A DNA stretch of 64,000 nucleotides, from assembly GCA_905250125.1 (NCBI GenBank), contig CAJNOL010000081.1:62001-126000 (forward strand). The letters are read 5' to 3'. The notes under the pieces were generated by a model, which was not told where the DNA came from, ran no database searches, and saw only the letters and a list, made by a program, of their open reading frames with translations. A program made the position numbers and the translations under genes. The stretch is from Rotaria sordida. Taxonomy: Eukaryota > Rotifera > Eurotatoria > Philodinida > Philodinidae. Each line of letters begins with the position of its first letter. The first letter of the stretch is position 1. This document shows positions 26,936-37,287 of the stretch, one piece after another.

Positions 26936-27099
26936 TCGAATCTTTTAGTTGTTTTTTTCTTTCTATTTCTTCGATTGATACTTACAGAAATGAAAATATA
27001 TTCGTAAAGAAAATAATTTTTGTTTTGATAATATGTTTCATAAGGAAACCAAGTAAACAACATTTGCTTCAAGTCACAAAAATTTTGCTTTTATTGAAT

Positions 27100-27939
27100 A
27101 TAAGAATGATACATTTTAAAATCATTTCGCAACAACTTCACGGATATCCTTTGTTGCATAAAAATCATTTCTCTATATGTTGAAATTAGAATAATCTTTT
27201 TATCATTTGAAAATATCTATGAACTTAGTGTCATATTTTCTGTTGTCGATGCCATATAATCTAAAGTATTATCAATATTATAAGAGACACTCGTTTATTA
27301 CATTCCTTTATAATGTTTAGTAGAAAAAAAAAATTTGTTTTTCATTATGTATTTTATTGAAGTATGATTTATTCAAAACAACATCATATATTGACATAAA
27401 AGCTTAGATACAAACATCCATGGATTATACTTTTTTCTTTTTGCAGTCATCATCTTAATATTAGATATAAGTCGTTGAAAACAATGTTTAAAGATTCTCT
27501 ACAAAAGAATTTTATGGTATTAATTGATAATGGTTGAATAGATAAACATAAAAAAAAGCTACAGTGATGTCGGCAGATTGTAGTAGAACTATTAATATGC
27601 AACATATGTTTATATGCATCTACTTAGTTCTTAGTTTTATCTTCTTTCTGAATTTGGTATTGGTTTTTTTTTTCATCTTCATAACAGCATTCGTCATTTC
27701 GATCTTTCAACATTTTTATTGGCGTTTTTTTTTTTCGACATTATGCTATTTTTTTTTTTCTATGTTCTATCAATATAACATGTGTCTGATGATCTTATAT
27801 GACAGTCATAATTCTTCAATTGAGACACCATCATAGGAATAGGACCGTATTCACACATTAAAAAAAAAAAAGCAGTCATTATCCTATATCGCTTTCCACA
27901 GTTGTTATTCACTCATACTTGTATTAAAATTAAAAAAAA
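27100..27939. other. Intergenic; composition-driven ORF only
   Basis: The 90-residue frame at 27564-27836 (+) is almost all Phe/Ile/Leu encoded by T-tracts and is probably chance. No other feature seen. Confidence 0.45.
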
Positions 27940-28239
27940 ATGATGTTTGAAACATGGTGAGTTGTAGTATTTCTTATCATAGTTAATATGTGAATATATT
28001 CAAATTTAGTTTACTTTCTATTTTATCAATATTTTTACCACCTATTGTTGTGTTAATCAAAGTGGGTAAGAGTTCGAAAAAAAAAAACCAATTTATCTTT
28101 TAATAAATCAATTCAATTGATAATGTATTTTAAAGGATGTACGGAACGATTCTTAATAAATATTTTACTAACTCTTTGTGGTTTTATTCCTGGAATAGTT
28201 CATGCATTATACATTGTATGGTCTACTAGAAATCAATAA
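27940..28239 (+). CDS. PMP3/UPF0057-family small membrane protein
   Basis: Three tiny exons, 27940-27956, 28010-28065 and 28136-28239, with introns of 53 and 70 bp, phases 2 and 1, giving 58 residues. The two hydrophobic segments match the family: ILSIFLPPIVVLIKVGC (family IFLPPLGVFLK-x-GC) and FLINILLTLCGFIPGIVHAL (family INLLLTLLGYIPGIIHAL). PMP3 proteins are tiny double-spanning plasma-membrane proteins that modulate membrane potential and cation sensitivity in fungi, plants, nematodes and bacteria. Length matches the usual 50-60 residues. The start is set by ATGATG at 27940. Exons 2 and 3 are very secure; exon 1 rests on splice phase. Confidence 0.88.
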
Positions 28240-28850
28240 ATGATATTGGTTCATTATTATAAACAATAATAAACTTATCATATTGATATTTTATTTCTTA
28301 CAATTCGACTTTTTTTTTTCTTTCAATATAAATCATTACAATTAATTTCAAACGATTGTAATTTTGCATTGAAAAATTTAGTTGTAAGAATTTTTGTATA
28401 TAATCTTAGCATTGAACTTCTCAAAGAAAATGATTGTCATCTAACCTTCTTTTTTTTTTTTTTTTCATTACTGATCAACATTTGCTCTTTCTCTGTTTTA
28501 TACGTGTGAGGTCATGTAAATGACATTATGTTATGAATAGAGAGGAAAAAAAACCAAATGAGAATTACATTTTGCGTTTGCTTATGAAATGCTATTCAAG
28601 CGAACGAGAAGAGAAAAAGAACACAGAACAAAAATATTACCTGAATGGAATTGTTAGGGTCTATATGTGATGGCCGGTTAGTATTGTTCTATGAGAGGAA
28701 AAAAATGGGTAAGTTCTTAGTCTCAAAAGGGAGCAACCAACAAAAAAAAAAAGAATGTTCCTCCTCCTTCCTTCGTCCGTGTACACATTCTCCGTTTGCT
28801 TCATTCATTATTGATTGAACATTGAAGATTAAATATATATATCGATTTAG
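28240..28850. other. Intergenic between PMP3 and coiled-coil gene
   Basis: No ORF of note. The last bases before 28851 form a polypyrimidine-poor but AG-ending sequence (TCGATTTAG) directly abutting the next gene's ATG. Confidence 0.5.
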
Positions 28851-29607
28851 ATGGAGAATCCACCAGATCTCATTGTTGTTATTACATCAGATGAACAATA
28901 TCAAGATAAAAAGAAATTAATCGTTGAAAATATTAATCAAGAACAAGATAAACAACATGATGAATTATTAGTCAATCTTCAATCAGATAAACATGCTCTT
29001 GAATGTCAACTTGAACAATTACGAACTCAATTAATCATACGTAATAATTATGAATTTGATGAACAATCATATTTATTACAACAACGATTTCAAGATGAAA
29101 TACAATCTATTATTCATCGTCATACGAAATTAATTCATCATACTACCAACGATTTGTCTGCTTATGTAACAAATGTTCTACGAAAAAGTATCGAAAATAT
29201 TGAAAGTTTAAGGTAAATTTTCTTATTTACGTTGAATATCATTAAGAATTCTGTTTCGATTTTTTCTTTTTCGTCTATTTGCCAACATATACAGATTATT
29301 ACATCAAAAAGAATTATGTACACATTCAAAAATGATTACTGATTGTATTCAACAACAATCTAATGAAATGAATGAACTAAGTCATCATTTAATTAATCAA
29401 CAACATACAATGCCTATGAATTTATTCAATAGACTTATTGATGATTTTCGAACTTCACTTAACAATTTGAAAACAAGTTTTGATTCAAAAATTAATTATC
29501 TAAATGATATTCATTCATCAACAATCGACAAATTGAATATGAAACATGAAATTGAGATAAATGAAATGAAATGTGAATTAAATTTGATGTCTAATCGATC
29601 AAACTAA
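28851..29607 (+). CDS. Coiled-coil protein, unknown family
   Basis: Two exons, 28851-29212 and 29295-29607 (82 bp GT-AG intron, phase 2), 224 residues. The sequence is Gln/Glu/Lys/Leu-rich with heptad-like stretches (HDELLVNLQSDKHALECQLE, LRTQLIIRNNYEF, DDFRTSLNNLKTSFDSKINY), consistent with coiled coils from about residue 30 to the end. No signal, membrane helix or enzymatic motif. There is an AG directly before the ATG. It could be a cytoskeletal or adaptor protein; I do not assign a family. Confidence 0.7.
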
Positions 29608-30715
29608 CTATCTCAATATTAATTTATTTTCTGTATCATATTCTACATTAGATGAAAAGCTATTACATGACAGATTATTAGTAAAAAAAAACAAAAAAAA
29701 AAAAAAATAAACAAGATGTCATTTTTCTAAAGTAGAATTTAATTGAATAAATATTTTAAAAATTGAACAATTTTACAATATTAAAATTAACCAAACAAGC
29801 AAAATGTACTATTACATGTATTACCTTGAATTATTTTGACTCATTAACAATCAAATAATAGAATGCACAATATTGAAGGATCCATATGTCATTAAAATAA
29901 CTACAGTAATGGTAAAAGAGTCTCTTGTATTGTAAGGACGTTCTATAATATCAAGAACGCCGACAGTTAATGTTTAATTGACAAACGAAAGTTGATAGAA
30001 ACTAATAAATATTCGTAAATTCAGTCATCATAAATAATCTGTATTTTAATTTTGAATAAATTTATGTATAAAATGAGTTCACATACTAGTACGATATATG
30101 AAAAGAAAATGATCTTTAACTGATATATTTTCATTGACAAAAATCACTATTTACAAGTTGATTTCAATGTCGAAACAGATAGATATGGAATAAACTACCC
30201 AAATTGTTAATAAAGTCATTGTCATATTTCTATAAGACCGAATAACGAATAAAATGACATACTAAAACAAGGAATATATATATATATATATCTTGTTCAT
30301 AACAAATCTTCAAATTGACTGACTTTAGTCAGAAGTGGAATCGATTTCTATTTCAGTCTTATATTATATTTGTGCGTGCTTGATTGATTATATTTTGAGA
30401 TGTATAAAATACAAAAGAATTTCGATAAACATCAAAATCGATTTTTTGCTCATAAGGTAATAAATATATCACAGCATTTATGTAATCAGTCGCATACACA
30501 TTCAGCTTCCATACTCTGTGTCGTAATAGTCGAGAGAACGGCGAGTTACTAGAAACTCGTTCGAACTTTGTCAGAGAAATCTATGTCTTGAGATGATGCA
30601 AATATTTTTGATTGTTCAATTAATGTGATAATATAAAAATTTCGATCAAAACTGTTCACCTCTGATTTAGACAAATAAGGAAAACTTTCATTTCTATAAT
30701 AAATCCTAAAAGATG
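29608..30715. other. Intergenic, no gene seen
   Basis: AT-rich; a (TA)n tract near 30274-30292. Possibly the flank of the mariner remnant that follows, but no inverted repeats identified. Confidence 0.45.
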
Positions 30716-30799
30716 AGATGAATAGTTTCGTGAAGATTGAAACGACGTTGAAAAAGAAGAACGATCTACCAGACCTACACTTCAGATCATATCTTTCAT

Positions 30800-31100
30800 G
30801 ATTACCCTTAATGTTAATTGTTACGATACCTATCTAGCCGTAAATGTTCTAAGTTTATGATCATTGGATATTATTCGTTGGACGGTGCCATGATACAGAT
30901 CAGTTTGCGCTTGCAATTCGTCAATTGTAATATGAGGATTATCATTAATAAGATTATGGATCTGTTCGATCTTTTCGGATGTTACTTGATGACAGATAAG
31001 TCGGATCATGCTCTGTTTTTCAACATCTTCTCGATCTTCACGAAGCTATTCATACCATTTTTCAACTGTTCTAAGAGGCAGAGCCTGACTATCGAAAATA
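30800..31100 (-). pseudogene. Decayed mariner transposase, N-terminal helix-turn-helix part
   Basis: The minus strand reads LRTVEKWYE-stop-LREDREDVEK, then IRLICHQVTSEKIEQIHNLI, NDNPHITIDELQAQTDLYHG and TVQRIISNDHKLRTFTAR-stop. This is the mariner paired-like DNA-binding region (family pattern: linker, then ITIREIAEELGISYGSVHTI, LHEDLGMRKVSARWVP). At least three in-frame stops; the catalytic domain is not found next to it. It is on the same strand as the 26.7 kb fragment but from the other end of a transposase. The plus-strand frame 30818-31108 is its shadow. Confidence 0.7.
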
Positions 31101-31109
31101 AAATATAGT

Positions 31110-31878
31110 GCAGTTCGGACTTAAATGCAAAAGTAAAAGTTTTTCTGATATAACAAGATCAAAAGTGAACAATTGTAGTCGAAATTCTAAAATTATTATA
31201 GAAACTGAAGAATGGCGAAATATTGTAGAATTATAGAACATTGTTTGGACTGACAATGTATACATATAGAGAAAACTTTCGCGAATCTTCTATAATGTGG
31301 TGTAGTGTTACTGCCACTACTTTTAGTATATCCTAAGTATATTATCTAATTCATTTATATCATAAAAACCTTATTATTGTCGTGAATGAACAACCAGTAA
31401 GTCTTTTCTATCCAAACCACACATTTCCAAAAGTATTTCTTCAAACGAAAAAACGATCTATCGACAATATGCAATTTCATCTTCATTAAAATCATTAATT
31501 TTGGAAGAATTATTCAGATCCAAGCATGGCTTTATTTACTTTTTTTCTACCCGTTTTTAGTTAATAAATAGCATGTATCAAATTTCTTTTCCTTTATCCT
31601 TTCTGTCATTCTACAGACAATAACAATCAAAGAAAAAACAGATCAAGCATCATCTTTATTTTGTTCAATCACAGAAAGTCATACAGAGTTTTCACAAAAT
31701 TATTAAATAAATAAATCACAAACATCTTCTACCTATTAAATTAATACGACTAAATAAATACTTTTCAAACTAATATATTTGTTTATTTTTTCTTGTCATG
31801 TCATCGAAAATTCACATCACGCGGATTCATTATATTAAAAATATCCAAAAAAAAAAAATACATATAAAAATATGGAAT
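31110..31878. other. Intergenic downstream of the ZIP gene
   Basis: Nothing recognisable; presumably contains the 3' processing region of the minus-strand ZIP gene at its right end. Confidence 0.45.
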
Positions 31879-32931
31879 TTATTTCATCACCAACGATAAT
31901 AGACCAATAAAAGTGAAGCCAATAAATACACAAATAACTTTAACAATACGACAATGATTTGGAATATTTGATGAATTCTGTCGATAATATGTAGACATAT
32001 TTAATTCATTTGGTAAAATATCAAAAAATGTAATATAAAAAAATGTTCCACATGCAAAAGCATGTAAAATTTCATGAAATATTTTTGCCATGAGATTTTC
32101 TGGTAATAATTCTTCCATACTAATTACAAAGAAAATTCCAATAGGTGTTGCAATTGAAATTAAAAAACAAGCAAAATAAATAAAACGTTTATTAGTCATA
32201 TACATTAATTTTAATCCAACACTAAATGCAATTATTGATTTATGAATAATAATAGCAAAAAATAATTCAATAAATGTTTTATATTCATTACTTGAGCCAA
32301 GTGCTACACCTTCAAATATTGAATGAATAATTAAAGAAACTATTAAAATAAAATTTCTTGTCATTAATAAACGATTTTTATTTGTCATTAAATTATCTTT
32401 ATGTTCATTTATTTCAAAACGATTTTCAATAGGTGAATCTAGATTTATTAATGGATCTTGATCATGTATATTTGTTAATGATGTTTCATCATCTTCATGT
32501 GACATTATTATTGGTGATTTTTTATTCATATGTCCTATTGAATGTATTGAAACTGTACGAAATGATATAATTATTTGTTCAATAAATAAAACTAAAAACA
32601 ATCCACAACCAATTAAGAATTCAGCAATAGGATAATATTTTAATTTTTGATTATCATATTGAAATTCATTTTTAATTGTTGTATTAATATGATGAACAAC
32701 TTCAGGTAATAAATCAAGTAAACATGCACCAAGAAAAATACCACCACCAAAACAAGTTATACAATTCATTAATGTTCTTAAAGACCAGAATGAAAATTTT
32801 GATCGAGTAAAATTTGATTTGTTATGATTTTTGATCCATGAAAAAAGATAAATAGGTATTGTTGAAAATAAAAATGTCGAAAAGAAGAGAACAGTAGAGA
32901 GAATTATTTTAATAACGATAATATTCATCAT
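31879..32931 (-). CDS. ZIP-family zinc transporter (SLC39A1-3 type)
   Basis: Single-exon gene of 350 residues, a membrane protein importing Zn2+ (and related divalent metals) into the cytosol. Hydrophobic segments: 4-30, about 50-75 (NCITCFGGGIFLGACLLDLL), about 100-125, then a long cytoplasmic loop with only modest His content, and five further segments from about 190. The metal-site signatures are visible: HSIFEGVALG in TM4 (residues about 200-210) and IIIHKSIIAFSVGLKL in TM5. The C-terminal HEILHAFACGTFFYITFFDI segment is also typical of ZIP-I subfamily proteins. Length is normal (300-350). Start chosen at the first of two adjacent ATGs. A long-TIR transposon begins 13 bp upstream of the start codon, so the promoter must lie within or beyond it. 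Confidence 0.93.
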   Translation of the reverse strand: MMNIIVIKIILSTVLFFSTFLFSTIPIYLFSWIKNHNKSNFTRSKFSFWSLRTLMNCITCFGGGIFLGACLLDLLPEVVHHINTTIKNEFQYDNQKLKYYPIAEFLIGCGLFLVLFIEQIIISFRTVSIHSIGHMNKKSPIIMSHEDDETSLTNIHDQDPLINLDSPIENRFEINEHKDNLMTNKNRLLMTRNFILIVSLIIHSIFEGVALGSSNEYKTFIELFFAIIIHKSIIAFSVGLKLMYMTNKRFIYFACFLISIATPIGIFFVISMEELLPENLMAKIFHEILHAFACGTFFYITFFDILPNELNMSTYYRQNSSNIPNHCRIVKVICVFIGFTFIGLLSLVMK

Positions 32932-32943
32932 ACAAAAATAATA

Positions 32944-33884
32944 AAGGGTGGTCCAGAAGTTCTGAATCGATTTGTATAATTAATTTTTTTATATTAAAAC
33001 ATATACTTAAAAATGTGTATCTATGATAAAAAGATGCAGTAAAAGACGCTCTACAAAACAGCCTATGACTGATCCTCCCTAACTCATATAATAAGAAAGT
33101 CATAGGCTTAGAAATGTGCTTCACGAAAAAGAAAAATTAACGGTGAACTCGACCTCGGTATTTTTGCTTGAACTCCTGTTCCTTAGGTCCTTTAAAACAA
33201 ATTCCTTTTTAGATAGAAGCGCCATGAAATTCTCTTCAAAATCATATCTAAACTTTAATTTCAGGCCTTCAATCAAGGCAACTAAGCAAATTAGGCGCGA
33301 CGCGGAAAAAATGAAAATTTTGTAAGTTCGGTATTTTTTCGACTCGAACTTTTTTGTTGTTGTATTATTTCCGTGAAAAGCTTAGCAAAAGCGAGAACTC
33401 AGTTTGTGTTTGATACTTTCAAGTGCACTCTTTCTCGTGGTCTGCAAAAAAAGTTTTTACAGTAGATGGTGTGCTCGAGAATGAAGTTTCAAAAATCTAA
33501 GACGTCCGTTTCCGACAATGTGTCCAACCAAGAAACAAAAAACGTGATCGAAGTTTGATTTTGCAATTAGGTAGAGAAGAGCAATCATTTCTGATCAAAA
33601 TAAAGCAAACCCGATCGAAAAATCTTTTGTTTTGATGAAGTTACGGGACTTTTACTGAAGGCACCATCAGACGAAGAAAGTCCATGGTTAATTTTTCTTT
33701 TTTGTGAAGCACATTTCTAAGCCTATAACTTTCTTATTATATGAGTCAGGGAGGATCAGTCATAGGCTGTTTTGTAGAGCGTCTTTTACTGCATCTTTTT
33801 ATCATAGATACACATTTTTAAGTATATGTTTTAATATAAAAAAATTAATTATACAAATCGATTCAGAACTTCTGGACCACCCTT
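32944..33884. mobile_element. 941 bp TA-flanked element with about 198 bp terminal inverted repeats
   Basis: The left end AAGGGTGGTCCAGAAGTTC and the right end GAACTTCTGGACCACCCTT are near-perfect inverted copies extending to about 33141 and from about 33687. Both ends abut TA, the target preference of the Tc1/mariner superfamily. The interior of about 545 bp is more GC-balanced than the surroundings and has short open stretches (FDEVTGLLLKAPSDEESPW at 33635-33690) but no full transposase. Two identical reading frames in the arms are mirror artefacts. Sits between the ZIP start codon and 34 kb. Confidence 0.88.
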
Positions 33885-34375
33885 TATAAATGTATGGAAT
33901 CTAAAAATGCAAAATAAATAAAACTATTTATTAAATAATTAAATCAAGAAATTTTCTCAATCAATATATTTTTCAATCTTCTGCTTATATTCTTCACTTA
34001 ATTTAACAATGATTATTGATCTAATAAAAGAATTTTAATGTAGATTTATTCAAAAAAAATCATAAAATATCATCACTTGTTTTTCTTTGATATTGATTGA
34101 TCATTAACAAAAATTATATATACTGCGTAATTCATACTGAATGAATACATCTCAATCCATATTTTAAGTAGTCTAAAAACCAAAAATCGATGACTGACTA
34201 AAACAAACTACTAAACAAAGACGTGACTTATAGCAAGTGTAGGGAAGTGTGACGACCCTTTGTTTTTAAAAAGTACCCACGCAGTGCCCTTTTTGTATGA
34301 CAGTTAATCGCTCTCTGCCCTTTACTTGCCTTTAGTACAGAGTTCCATTTATGTTTAGAAAAAACGATTAAAATG

Positions 34376-35292
34376 CAGTGCACCTCAATAATATTTTTCC
34401 CCCTATGTATTTCTAATTTTAAACTACTATAGTTTGCTCTTCTTTTAAATAATAAGTATACAGCGAGAACGTACAGACTTCACTGCATCATGTGGTCGAT
34501 TGATCATAAGTAACGAATGCAAATCAAACAACAAAAAAAAACGTCAGAAGACAAGAAAATGTTTTTTTTTTCGACAGTTTGTAACACGAGTAAATCTAAA
34601 TTTTTATTTTCCTGTTGTTTTTTTTTCACTTTATCCCATAAAAATTCAAAAACTATTTGAATATGTAAAAGTTTACTTTCGTTAATGCATCTAGTCAACT
34701 AAAGTAACACAGTGACCTCACTTTATTAGTCGAAATCTCAAAAACTTCAGCATGAAGTTGATAGATACTTCCTTATATTCAGGATCGTGGTTCAAAAAAA
34801 TATTAAATTCGTTTTCTCTGTTCGCTTTCTATCTGTTTTTTTGTCTATATCTATACTGGATGAATATAGCACATATATTTACAATTTGGCATGGATTTAA
34901 AGAAGTTATTCGAAGACAATATCCATTGACAACAACAAATCTTCTATTGCTACTTTCAGAAACTTTCTTATCTTTATTGAGATAAGAGATCAAGAATGTA
35001 TATCGCAAATGCGCTATTGCATGTGAGACTGATGTATATTATGATCGACTGTCTACATAAATATTTTCTTTTTCATAACCCAGATGAAACATTAATTGTC
35101 GAAAAAAATATCATCTTGTCTTCTGATGTGTTTCGTTGTCGTCTAATTTGCATTCGTTACTTATGATCAATCGACCACATGACGCAGTGAAGTCTGTACT
35201 TTCTCGCTGTATACTTATTATTTAAAAAAGAGCGAACTATAGTAGTTTAAAGTTAGAAATACATAGGGAGGAAATATTATTGAGGTACACTG
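34376..35292. mobile_element. 917 bp element with about 190 bp terminal inverted repeats
   Basis: The left end CAGTGCACCTCAATAAT and the right end ATTATTGAGGTACACTG are inverted copies. The arms share AATACATAGGG, AAACTACTATAG, AGTATACAGCGAGA and GACGCAGTGAAGTCTGTAC-type blocks and extend to about 34570 and from about 35100. The CAGTG terminus is common in Tc1-like elements. TA is present at the right flank; the left flank is TG, so the duplication is imperfect. The interior frames 34500-34985 show no domain. Confidence 0.8.
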
Positions 35293-35782
35293 TAATAACA
35301 TCAATAAAAACTAGCTGTAGACTCGATTATTATAGCTTATTCAAAGATATAGAAAAACGACAATCATAAATATTTTTATTTATCTTGTTTGACATTCTCT
35401 AATTATATTATTATGATTTATTATCCAAAAAACAATTTCTTTGTTCATATTATTCTCTTTTTGTGATTTTTTTTTGATATTTGTAGCAATTTTGATCAAT
35501 TTATTAATAAAAATTAGTTCGATTCTATCTTCAAACAACTCGAAAGTCTAACATAGACTTAATTAAGATACTACCTGCTTTGTTTTTTTTATATAGAACA
35601 TTATTATCAATATTAGAAACATCTACTCATTTAAAAAAACAAAAAATTTTATCATTTTTATAATGAAAATAAAGAAATAAACTAATGTAGATTATATACA
35701 TGATTTTATTTCATTCTTAACAATATAAACACTGGAAAGCGAAAAGAAATAGACATTTCCATAATTAACTAGATTGAGACGG
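35293..35782. other. Intergenic downstream of TAF12
   Basis: AT-rich spacer, no feature beyond T-tracts. Confidence 0.5.
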
Positions 35783-36470
35783 TTATTGTTTTGAATTTGA
35801 TGGTTTAGAATTTGTTGTTGACGACATATATGGTGTTTTTAATGACTAAAATATAAATATCAATGAATAAATCATTATTTTTTATTATTTTATTCTACAA
35901 TAACTTACTGCTTTAAGTGCATCATTTGTTAAAAATTTTTTATATTGTTTTGGATCTTCTGTACCAAAACCTGGAACCCACATACTATATGTTCGTTCTA
36001 AAAACAAGAAAATAATTCCTATTGATTTATAAAAAGAATTATTCATGCCAAGATACAATTGAACATCTTTTGTTTCAACAGTATTTGATTTTCTATGTTT
36101 TGCATTTTGACATGAAGCAGTTAATGTTGAATCAACAAATTCTTCTGCTATTTGAATTAACATCTGAACAACAACAACAACAAAAAAAAACAAATGAACT
36201 AAAACATGAACAAATTGATTATCAAGAACTATATACATCTTCAACTTCTTCATCTATTTGCATCATTGGATCAACTTGTTTAATTAATTCTTGAATAGCA
36301 CGTTTATCCAAAAGCTTGAAAAAATAAAATACAATAACCAAAAATTACATGTTTTTTTTTTTCCTTCAATTTACAGTTCGATCATTATCGCCTGTAGTTG
36401 TTCCAGTCGTAGCTGCTGTTGTCGTCGTATTTGTTGAACGAATAAAACCATTTTCATTTCGATATGCCAT
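35783..36470 (-). CDS. TAF12: TAF12, histone-fold subunit of TFIID/SAGA
   Basis: H2B-like histone-fold protein that pairs with TAF4 in TFIID (and in SAGA). Five exons: 36470-36375, 36314-36237, 36163-36049, 35997-35909, 35845-35783; 146 residues against 161 in human. A short Thr-rich N-terminus (TNTTTTAATTGTTTGDND) precedes the histone fold: LLDKRAIQELIKQVDP, then MLIQIAEEFVDSTLTASCQN, AKHRKSNTVETKDVQLYLE and the conserved end RTYSMWVPGFGTEDPKQYKK. The third intron must use a GC donor (GCATGA at 36048) to keep DVQLYLERTYSMWVPGF intact; a GT alternative exists but deletes conserved residues. Divergent from the SR-protein gene with about 820 bp between starts. Confidence 0.95.
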
Positions 36471-37287
36471 CTTTCAAAAACGTAAAGAAATTTTAATCAA
36501 TATTATGATATACTGTCATAGGAATTAAAACACTTTTTTTTTTCCTACAAACATTCACACATACATGTAGTACCAGCGACATCTATGTCAAATCTTTAAG
36601 CAATAAATAAATTGATAATATTTTTACATAAAATAGTCGAAAACAGAAAAAGAAACATAATTATCCTGTGCTCATTAAAGGCATCAATATATTCTTGTCA
36701 TTTCGCTAACAATCACTTAAGTTAAAATTCGAGAGAGCAGCACAAACAATATGCTTTCCCATTAAAACACATGTGCATAGAAACTTGCTATTAACAACGA
36801 GTGTCTTCTTCGATTGTAACTTAAATTGAGATTTTTTGTATATCTAAATCCTAGCATAAAACTTACTACTTCAAAAACCATAAATCAAATGCATTACTAA
36901 ATTAGAATCTGTTAACAAAAGTATGAATCATCTAGAATCTGACAGCACACACTATTATTATTCAAACAGAAAGAGAGAGAGAGAGGGAGAGAGACATGAC
37001 AACAAAATCTTTCATTCGATAGGAATCCAACGAATGAATATCAACGGTTATGAAATGCATTAATAACTTGAAAAAACATGCTTGACAAATAGACGGACGG
37101 ACGTACGAAAGAAAGAATATGTCTGTCTAGTCAAACAAAAAAAAAAAAACATTATTCATTCTTATTGAGTAATATATATATATATATTAATGCCAGTCAT
37201 TTTTTCTCCGTTTTAGAATATACTTTGGACACCGGAAAAAAAGAAAATTTTGTGACATTCATTTGATACAAAATTAAAGTTTAAAAT
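36471..37287. promoter_or_regulatory. Divergent intergenic region TAF12/SR protein
   Basis: 817 bp separate the two start codons, so this spacer presumably holds both promoters. It contains an imperfect (GA)n microsatellite at about 36968-36993, a short GGACGGACG-type repeat near 37093, and TA repeats near 37173-37189. No defined element can be named. Confidence 0.4.

Noticed and set aside
27564..27836. 90-residue hydrophobic frame that looks like a membrane protein
   Set aside because: Hydrophobicity comes from T homopolymers (Phe/Leu/Ile); no family match or splice partner.
30818..31108. 96-residue plus-strand frame
   Set aside because: Complement of the mariner transposase remnant on the minus strand.
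32909..33889. Pair of near-identical proteins at 32.9-33.1 kb (-) and 33.7-33.9 kb (+)
   Set aside because: They are the same inverted repeat read twice, not a duplicated gene.
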